Below, piece after piece: positions 58,583-64,000 of a stretch of 64,000 bases of DNA (within the stretch, counting starts at the first letter, position 1; each line of letters begins with the position of its first letter). A model generated the notes under the pieces. It was not told where the DNA came from, searched no databases, and saw nothing but the letters and a program-made list of their open reading frames with translations. Where the stretch lies: contig NZ_CP031168.1 of the NCBI RefSeq assembly GCF_022354825.1, positions 62,001-126,000 of the forward strand, written 5' to 3'. Origin of the DNA: Paenibacillus sp. H1-7 (GTDB taxonomy: Bacteria; Bacillota; Bacilli; Paenibacillales; NBRC-103111). A program made the position numbers and the translations under genes.

Positions 58583-60193
58583 CTATTCTTTCATTACGCG
58601 CTCGTGAATTTCAGTAACGACTTTCCGCGCCGACTCGATCCCGCCGGCCATCCATGCCGGAATGTAACTGATATGCTCACCCGCCAAGTAAATGCGTCCG
58701 TCCGGTTTGCATAGCGTTGGATAAATCGTTTGGCGTTCCTCCGCCGTAAAGCTGCCCCATGCGCCGACATTGTATTTAATATTTTTCCAGTGGACGGAGA
58801 AGGACGCTTCGAACTCCTTATGGAATTGCGGGTGAATTTTGGCCCCTTGGCTCAAGGCGTAGCTTTCGCGTTCGGCAACCGACATTTTCCCGAGCTTGTC
58901 GGCATTGGCGCCGGTAACGTAGTAGCCTAGCAGGACGCCTTTTTTCGCAAAATATTCCGTCGGAGGATAGTACATTTGGGTAATATCCATATTGGTCAAC
59001 GAGCTGCCGCCATAAATTTGATCGTCTTCTTCCCAGAAGCGGCGTTTGAATTGGAGACCGATTTTGCCTGCCGAAGCATAGTTGGTCTTGGCGATGGCGT
59101 CGGCCATTTCGGCGGAGAAGTCGGCCGGGATGCTCTTGAGAACGGATAAAGGAATGGTACATATGCAGTAGTCGCCGGTAATTTCTCTCGTTACGCCGGT
59201 CTCCAGATTCGTATAAGTGATGCGGACGCCGGATTCGTTTTGACGTATTTCCTTGACCTCGGAATGGAATTGGATTTTGCCTTGCAGGCGCTTCTCGAAT
59301 GCTTTCGGGATTTGATCCATGCCGCCGACCGGGTGGAACATCATCATTTGCTGATCGTAAGAGTATTCGTTGCTGAAGAAGTTGCCGAACCCGGAGCTGA
59401 TAATCGACTTCATATCGAACGGATCTTTTCTTACGCCGGCATCCAGCTTGCCTCCCGGCTCCTCGGTATATCCTCCCCGCTCTGACCCTTTATAGAACAG
59501 ATCCGCATTCAAATCGCCTTCGCGCTTCAAATAGGCGACAAGCTTTTCTTTTTCCTCCGGAGTCAGCGGCAGGTCGAGCGCGTTCTGGTTGACCGCCTTG
59601 GCTAGCATCTCGGAAACGTAGCCTTTGACATCGGCCTTGGCTTCGCGCTTTCGGACTCTGCGTCCGGACAGCTCGCCGACGTTCTCGTTATAGTAGTAGC
59701 CGTGCTCGTTCACGTTGTTGAACGGCTCGATTGCAATACCGAATTTGCGGCAGTATTCCATGGTGACATGGAACTGAGGAATCCGCATCGGCCCTGCATT
59801 CAGGTACAACCCTTGACCTGCATCGAAGCGCGCGACCTGCTTCACGCCGCCAATCTCCGTTACTGTGGTTCCCCGCCGTACCGACCAGATCCGCCCCCCT
59901 GAACGAGCTCTTGCCTCCAGAATCGTGCAATCGTATCCGGCCAGCCCCAGCTCATAGGCTGCGGTCAAGCCTGCGATGCCTCCGCCCAGGATCACGATTT
60001 TTTTGCCGTTGCGATGAGTGGAAGACAGGTCGCCTTGACCGGGAGGGGTGAACTCGGCTGCTTTTATCGTCTCCGGCGATAGCAGTCCCAATGTCCCCAT
60101 CATGCTAAACACGGCAGCCGAGCCTCCGATTTTGCCGACAGTCGTCAAGAACTGCCTGCGTGTCATTTCTTTAGTGGATTCCTTTGTCTCCAT
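58583..60193 (-). CDS. Tat-exported flavin amine oxidase (L-amino acid oxidase-like)
   Basis: 536 residues. Twin-arginine signal TRRQFLTTVG at about 11-20, hydrophobic helix 23-38, then the FAD-binding GGGIAGLTAAYELGLAGYDCTILEARARSGGR (about 69-101) and monoamine-oxidase folds: NAGPMRIPQFHVTM, DYCICTIPLSVL and VGAWGSFTAEE near the C-terminus with YLAGEHISYIPAWMAGGIESA. It should oxidise amino acids or amines outside the cell to imino acid plus H2O2, later releasing ammonia. Specificity is unproven. It is the first gene of the oxidase-RidA-tatA operon. Confidence 0.88.
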   Translation of the reverse strand: METKESTKEMTRRQFLTTVGKIGGSAAVFSMMGTLGLLSPETIKAAEFTPPGQGDLSSTHRNGKKIVILGGGIAGLTAAYELGLAGYDCTILEARARSGGRIWSVRRGTTVTEIGGVKQVARFDAGQGLYLNAGPMRIPQFHVTMEYCRKFGIAIEPFNNVNEHGYYYNENVGELSGRRVRKREAKADVKGYVSEMLAKAVNQNALDLPLTPEEKEKLVAYLKREGDLNADLFYKGSERGGYTEEPGGKLDAGVRKDPFDMKSIISSGFGNFFSNEYSYDQQMMMFHPVGGMDQIPKAFEKRLQGKIQFHSEVKEIRQNESGVRITYTNLETGVTREITGDYCICTIPLSVLKSIPADFSAEMADAIAKTNYASAGKIGLQFKRRFWEEDDQIYGGSSLTNMDITQMYYPPTEYFAKKGVLLGYYVTGANADKLGKMSVAERESYALSQGAKIHPQFHKEFEASFSVHWKNIKYNVGAWGSFTAEERQTIYPTLCKPDGRIYLAGEHISYIPAWMAGGIESARKVVTEIHERVMKE

Positions 60194-60261
60194 GCTCCTC
60201 TTCTCCTTCGTGGTAAAGTGGCTTCACCTTCACAACGAGATAGTACCAAAAAAATTTTTAT

Positions 60262-60291
60262 TTGACTCACTTTTTGTTAGGTTTTCTAACA
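60262..60291. promoter_or_regulatory. GlnR/TnrA-type box with overlapping promoter
   Basis: TGTTAG-GTTTT-CTAACA (60275-60291) is a perfect inverted repeat matching TGTNANATTTTNTNACA with one deviation. On the plus strand TTGACT (60262-60267), 17 bp and TCTAAC (60285-60290) could be the promoter of the regulator-tatC genes, with the box covering its -10. It lies in the divergent region that also feeds the oxidase operon. The rest of 60194-60431 is AT-rich with no gene. Confidence 0.72.
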
Positions 60292-60431
60292 CGATTTTTT
60301 CTTTTTTCAAAAACCATTGCATTTTGAAAATCATTTTTGTTAGAATCAACTCAAGATTAAGGCAAGAAGTTCATTATTTTTTTAAAATTCAGCATATTTA
60401 TAACATTTAGTTAACATCGGAGGTTATGAAA

Positions 60432-60662
60432 ATGGAAGGAAAAGTGATGAACATCGGTACGGTAAAAGAATTAACCGGCTTGTCGGAGCGCCAAATCCGT
60501 TACTACGAGGAACGGAAGCTGGTATTTCCGGACAGGACGAAAGGGGGAGCGCGCAGATATTCCTTTGAGGATGTGAGCCGACTGAGGGAGATTCAGCAAA
60601 AGCTGAAGGACGGCTTTCATACGTTCGAGCTGAAGTCGATGAAGCAGTACAAGGGAAACTGA
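60432..60662 (+). CDS. Short MerR/GlnR-TnrA-like regulator
   Basis: 76 residues that form only a MerR-type HTH and wing: MNIGTVKELTGLSERQIRYYEERKLVFPDRTKGGARRYSFEDVSRLREIQQKL. The RQIRYYEERxL..P core is that of GlnR/TnrA. The C-terminal tail is just about 15 residues (FHTFELKSMKQYKGN). Ligand sensing may therefore depend on partner binding. ATG 60432 is 8 nt after GGAGG; other in-frame ATGs at 60426 and 60447 are less well placed. It probably controls the Tat cassette. Confidence 0.82.
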   Translation: MEGKVMNIGTVKELTGLSERQIRYYEERKLVFPDRTKGGARRYSFEDVSRLREIQQKLKDGFHTFELKSMKQYKGN

Positions 60663-60697
60663 AGGCCAAACGGAGAAAAGGCAGGTGAGGTAAGCCG

Positions 60698-61453
60698 ATG
60701 GAGGAAGACGGAAAAATGGCGCTATGGGATCACGTTGCCGAGCTGCGCAAGCGTATTATACTCGTCATGCTGGCGCTGGTCGTTACTTTGATAGCGGGGC
60801 TGTTTATTGCACCTCGAATTTTGTTATATTTAAAAGGCGTGCCGCCCGCATCGGGCATTAGCTGGAACGTGTTCTCGCCGTGGGATGCAATCCGCATTTA
60901 CATGAGTATTGCCTTGGCTTTTGCAATTGCGGTTACGATGCCCTTCGCCCTATACCAGCTGTGGAAGTTCGTGAATAAAGGGCTACGGAGGGAGGAGCAG
61001 GACGCGGCGCTAAAGTATATTCCATTTACAGTCCTCTGCTTCGTGATAGGGTTCTCCTTTGCCTATTTCATCGTATTTCCGATGAGCTTCAGCTTTACAA
61101 CGGGAATTGCCCGAAGCCTGCAGTTCACAGAGACATACGGCATTTCCCAGTACTTCGGCTTTATGTTCAGCATCGTCATTCCGCTCGCGGTGGCGTTCGA
61201 GCTTCCGGTCATCGTGATGTTCCTGACGAAAATTGGAATATTGAATCCGAAACGGCTGCATACTATGCGTCGATATGCCTACCTGGTGCTGGTGATCGTG
61301 GCGAGCCTGATCTCGCCTCCGGAGCTCATATCCCATCTGATGGTGGCGGTTCCGCTTATCGTTCTGTACGAAATCAGCGTATGGCTGTCCAGGGTGGTCT
61401 ACAGAAATAAGCTGCGGCTTCAGCAGTCGGGTTCCCTTGAGCAAACGGCCTAA
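60698..61453 (+). CDS. tatC: Twin-arginine translocase subunit TatC
   Basis: A 251-residue TatC with six membrane helices: LWDHVAELRKRIILVMLALVV (conserved H-ELRxR), FSPWDAIRIYMSIALAFAI, MPFALYQLWKFVNKGL, EEQDAALKYIPF and FELPVIVMFLTKIGIL. It recognises the twin-arginine signal. AGGTGAGG precedes the ATG. It lies 35 bp after the MerR-type gene, divergent from the oxidase-tatA operon; together they make a complete TatAC system. Confidence 0.93.
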   Translation: MEEDGKMALWDHVAELRKRIILVMLALVVTLIAGLFIAPRILLYLKGVPPASGISWNVFSPWDAIRIYMSIALAFAIAVTMPFALYQLWKFVNKGLRREEQDAALKYIPFTVLCFVIGFSFAYFIVFPMSFSFTTGIARSLQFTETYGISQYFGFMFSIVIPLAVAFELPVIVMFLTKIGILNPKRLHTMRRYAYLVLVIVASLISPPELISHLMVAVPLIVLYEISVWLSRVVYRNKLRLQQSGSLEQTA

Positions 61454-61501
61454 TCCGAGGCTCAAATGCAGTCGGTATGGGTAGCGGAAAGGAGTGGATT
61501 C

Positions 61502-62392
61502 ATGAACGAAAAAGATTACATGATGCTTCAGTTCGTAGCGGAGGAGCAGAGTCTGACCAAAGCGGCGGAGCGCCTGTATATTACTCAACCCGCCTTGACG
61601 TACCGGCTTCACCAGATGGAGAAGGAGCTCGGCGTACCGATTATCGTCAAAAACTCCAAAGGGACGAAGCTGACGCCCGAGGGAGAATATTTAGTCGAAT
61701 ATGCCAGAAAAATGCTGGATGATTTACATAGGATGAAGAATTATATCACAAACATGCGCAACGAGGTGAAGGGTCATCTACGGATCGGGGTATCCAGCTA
61801 CTTCGGACTCTACAAGCTGCCGCCGTTATTGAAAGCATTCCGGGATCAATATCCCGAGGTGCAGCTTATCGTCACCTGCGCGTTGAGCACGGAGATTCTC
61901 GAGCTCCTGACGCGGGAGGAAATTCATGTCGGTGTCGTCCGCGGAGATTATCCGTGGTATGAGGGCAGACATTTGCTGCATGATGAGCACATCTGCCTTA
62001 TCTCCCAGCAAAAGCTGGAGCTCGAGGACCTTCCGAGTTTGCCGCAAATTTGCTACAAGCAGCCCCGGGTTCACGCAGGGACTTACGCTCCGCTGCCCTT
62101 CAGCGAGACGGTCGGCGCCTGGTGGCATGAGAGGTTCCATGCGCCTCCGCTCGTCACGATGCAGGTGGACAGCTACGAAACCTGTAAGGAGATGGTCAAG
62201 CACGGGCTCGGCTACACCATCATTCCCGGCATCTTTGTCACGCCGGAGGACCGGCTGCACAAAGTCGAGCTGTACCGGAAAAACGGCGAGCCAATGAAGC
62301 GCAACACGTGGATGGTGTATAAAGAAACGAGCCTGCAGCTCGCAACTATCGGCCGGTTCGTCGATTTTATGAAAGAACGGCATAAGCAGTAA
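61502..62392 (+). CDS. LysR-family regulator
   Basis: 296 residues: N-terminal HTH (FVAEEQSLTKAAERLYITQPALTYRLHQMEKELGVPIIVKNSKGTKLTPEGEYLV) and a LysR substrate-binding domain. GGAAAGGAG lies 8 nt before the ATG at 61502. It follows tatC by 48 bp and may be cotranscribed; its target is unknown but could be the convergent oxidoreductase gene or the Tat cassette. Confidence 0.87.
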   Translation: MNEKDYMMLQFVAEEQSLTKAAERLYITQPALTYRLHQMEKELGVPIIVKNSKGTKLTPEGEYLVEYARKMLDDLHRMKNYITNMRNEVKGHLRIGVSSYFGLYKLPPLLKAFRDQYPEVQLIVTCALSTEILELLTREEIHVGVVRGDYPWYEGRHLLHDEHICLISQQKLELEDLPSLPQICYKQPRVHAGTYAPLPFSETVGAWWHERFHAPPLVTMQVDSYETCKEMVKHGLGYTIIPGIFVTPEDRLHKVELYRKNGEPMKRNTWMVYKETSLQLATIGRFVDFMKERHKQ

Positions 62393-62393
62393 G

Positions 62394-62432
62394 AAGTGCA
62401 ATACTCCCCGGGGAGTACTGCACTTTTTTCTT
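62394..62432. terminator. Rho-independent terminator
   Basis: AAGTGCA-A-TACTCCCC (62394-62409) / GGGGAGTA-C-TGCACTT (62410-62425), then T runs. Convergent genes share it. Confidence 0.88.
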
Positions 62433-62434
62433 TT

Positions 62435-62980
62435 TTAAGACGAATACCGGCTTAAGCGTAAGGGAGCTTGAATAGACTCGGCATACCGCGTTGCTTCCTC
62501 CGCAATATAGTCTGCCGTGGCATAAGTCGTGTCGTAGGTGACGAAGGTCGGCAGAAACGTCCCGTTGCAGCGCAGCAGCGTCACTTGAATCGGTCTCAGC
62601 AGCTCGTCTATTGTATACCAGTTATCTCCGCCCGCGTGATAGCCGTGCTCCGCACCTCCGGTTGTAGTGGCGAGCATAAATTGCTTGCCTTTCAGATGAA
62701 CTCCTTCTTTGCCGAAAGCCCAGCCGTAGGTCATCACGTCGTCGAACCATTTTTTGAGCAGAGGCGGGCAGCTGTACCAGTAGAATGGGAATTGAAACAC
62801 GATCCGGTCATATTCCAGCAGGAGCTGCTGCTCCCTCGCCACATCGATCTCCCAATTCGGGTACTCCCGGTACAGGTCTCTCACTGTAATTTCCGCCTGC
62901 CCCTCCAGAGCGTGGGCAAAAGCCTTATTTACTTGCGACTGAGCAAGGTTGGGATGCGCAATAATCACCATGATTTTCAT
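62435..62980 (-). CDS. Flavodoxin-fold NAD(P)H oxidoreductase (YwrO/KefF-like)
   Basis: A 181-residue FMN quinone-reductase-like protein: IMVIIAHPNLAQSQVNKAF, RIVFQFPFYWYSCPPLLKKWFDDVMTYGWAFG, FMLATTTGGAEHGYHAGGDN. The HPN..S and FPFYW patterns are those of YwrO / KefF / MdaB, which reduce quinones or nitro compounds with two electrons. The ATG at 62980 is used. It is convergent with the LysR gene. An operator-like GTACG/CGTAC pair lies upstream near 63083-63100. Confidence 0.86.
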   Translation of the reverse strand: MKIMVIIAHPNLAQSQVNKAFAHALEGQAEITVRDLYREYPNWEIDVAREQQLLLEYDRIVFQFPFYWYSCPPLLKKWFDDVMTYGWAFGKEGVHLKGKQFMLATTTGGAEHGYHAGGDNWYTIDELLRPIQVTLLRCNGTFLPTFVTYDTTYATADYIAEEATRYAESIQAPLRLSRYSS

Positions 62981-63523
62981 CGTTCATCAGCCTTTCTTTG
63001 TGTAAAGTTTTTGGTGTGCCTTTCGGTACGCTCATTATGGCCGGGAGAGAAGGGCTTGAAAAGTACTTATTTATTTCATACTTAGTACGCCAAACCGTAC
63101 AAAAGTGCAGGATCGAGGGTTTATGGAAAGTAGAAAATATTGCCGAAAACGAATAGGTACGCCCCAAGCCGGCGCTGCAGGCCGATAAGGTGCCGCCTGG
63201 GGATAATCGCATCTGTTGCCCGGGCAAGCGATGAATAATTATGCTGTTTGATTGTAAGGGAGACGGAAGCTTGCTTCACGAAACGATGAGATGCCGAACC
63301 GTCTTTGATCGATAGGTGATGGAGCCGGCATTGCAGATGAACGCAACAAACCCAACAATACTAACGGTTATTGGCTCCATGCCATTAAATTTTTTTCGGT
63401 GAAGCGCAAAAAACTATTGATTTTACTTATCGCCCGGGCCGATTTACAATAATTCAAACATGTTGCATAAATATTCGGCCGATCAATGAATGTGATGAAG
63501 TATAACACAAGGTGGTAGATATA
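62981..63523. other. 543-bp intergenic region
   Basis: No gene or strong ORF is supported. It holds the leader of the oxidoreductase gene, a GTACG-CCAAAC-CGTAC inverted repeat (about 63083-63100), a region that can fold (CCCCA..GGCG with CGCC-TGGGG, about 63162-63202) and an AT-rich promoter stretch before the M20 gene. None of these is assigned a function. Confidence 0.35.
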
Positions 63524-64000
63524 ATGAATAAAGACGAATGGAGCAGTGAAAAAACGCGCATTCAACAAGCTGTCGATGCAAGAGACGGACAGCTGCGTGC
63601 GATTGCGGCCCAAATTCATGCGAATCCGGAGCTCAGCTTCCATGAGCATAAAGCCCGCGAATGGCTGATCGAGCCTCTGGAGGCGGCGGGCTTTGCCGTG
63701 GAGAGGGGGATTGCCGGGCTCGAAACGTCGTTTCGGGCGACGTGGGAAGGAGCTCCCGGCGGGCCGGTCATCGCGCTGCTGGCGGAATATGACGCGCTTC
63801 CGGCGATTGGGCACGCCTGCGGCCATAACCTGATCGGAACCGCATCCGTCGGGGCGGCGCTGGCATTGAAGGATGCTTGCCCACAGCTGCCGGGCAAGAT
63901 CGTCGTCTTGGGGACTCCGGCCGAGGAAGAGGGCGGAGGCAAGATCATCATGTGCAACGAGGGAGTGTTCGACGACATCGATGCGGCGATGATGGTCCAC
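63524..64000 (+). CDS. M20-family amidohydrolase (AbgB-like), 3' end outside window
   Basis: The first 159 codons of a metallopeptidase of the M20D type: AAQIHANPELSFHEHKARE, metal-binding ALLAEYDALPAIGHACGHNLIG (the GHACGHN part) and GTPAEEEGGGK (Glu-Glu). Relatives hydrolyse p-aminobenzoyl-glutamate, N-acyl amino acids or indole conjugates; the substrate cannot be fixed. AAGGTGG lies upstream of the ATG. The catalytic C-terminal half is beyond the window. Confidence 0.87.
   Translation, partial: MNKDEWSSEKTRIQQAVDARDGQLRAIAAQIHANPELSFHEHKAREWLIEPLEAAGFAVERGIAGLETSFRATWEGAPGGPVIALLAEYDALPAIGHACGHNLIGTASVGAALALKDACPQLPGKIVVLGTPAEEEGGGKIIMCNEGVFDDIDAAMMVH

Noticed and set aside
63368..64000. 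Minus-strand open frame at the right edge
   Set aside because: It is antisense to the M20 amidohydrolase, whose metal-binding motifs are intact.
1..64000. tRNA, rRNA, CRISPR arrays and complete insertion sequences
   Set aside because: None was recognised on either strand; no transposase or integrase motif was seen among the translated frames.

Overview
The window reads as chromosomal DNA of a spore-former-type Firmicute in the Bacillales, most likely a Paenibacillus or close relative. This is inferred from strong AGGAGG-type ribosome sites, moderate-to-high G+C, Fur and GlnR/TnrA-type boxes, B. subtilis-like gene sets (YvgN, YwnB, YclNOPQ, YdeCD) and Paenibacillus-style carbohydrate enzymes and secreted repeat proteins. 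No rRNA, tRNA, CRISPR array or complete insertion sequence is visible. Both ends cut genes: a very large secreted repeat protein at the left edge and an M20 amidohydrolase at the right edge.

Layout. 1-8 kb: secreted GLUG/Ig-like repeat protein, an aldo/keto reductase and a GH95-like glycosidase. 8-16 kb: TMEM175-type channel, a small cluster of unknown genes ending in a DUF4180 gene, YvgN-type reductase, MFS exporter with divergent HxlR regulator, WYL regulator with a TfoX-C gene. 16-20 kb: CheW and two chemoreceptors around a structured leader. 20-24.5 kb: Fur-box siderophore uptake operon with AraC regulator. 24.8-35.5 kb: LLM oxidoreductase and two TetR plus rifamycin-phosphotransferase-type modules, one on each strand, separated by YwnB-like, SRPBCC and methyltransferase genes. 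35.8-37.2 kb: AraC and SRPBCC genes. 37.3-39.2 kb: an AT-rich two-gene island (SIR2-like enzyme plus ParA-like ATPase). 39.5-44 kb: rhamnogalacturonan lyase, solute-binding lipoprotein and an atypical GDPD-fold protein. 44.2-48.6 kb: second Fur-box siderophore operon (nitroreductase and YclNOPQ). 48.7-57.5 kb: TetR-controlled unknown gene, CGNR protein, MBL hydrolase, alpha/beta hydrolase, LRR protein, AraC-EamA pair, adenosine deaminase. 57.7-62.4 kb: a Tat export cassette. 62.4-64 kb: flavodoxin-fold oxidoreductase and the M20 enzyme.

Three items deserve most attention. First, the SIR2-like gene overlaps a ParA-type ATPase gene by 4 bp, sits in foreign-looking AT-rich DNA and has an inverted repeat at its start; by analogy with other SIR2 NADase systems it is a candidate anti-phage module. 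Second, tatA, tatC, a twin-arginine flavin amine oxidase, a secreted RidA protein and a GlnR/TnrA-like regulator are packed around a TGTTAG-N5-CTAACA box; this looks like a self-contained, nitrogen-controlled extracellular amino-acid deamination unit. Third, two intergenic copies (24676-24800 and 30282-30396) share conserved blocks around a 9-bp stem whose sequence differs but whose pairing is kept in both copies, which argues for a structured RNA or mobile-repeat family.

Much of the rest is stress and small-molecule handling: regulators paired with exporters or oxidoreductases, with palindromic operators visible between many of them. Functions are assigned from reading the translated sequences; no database search was run.
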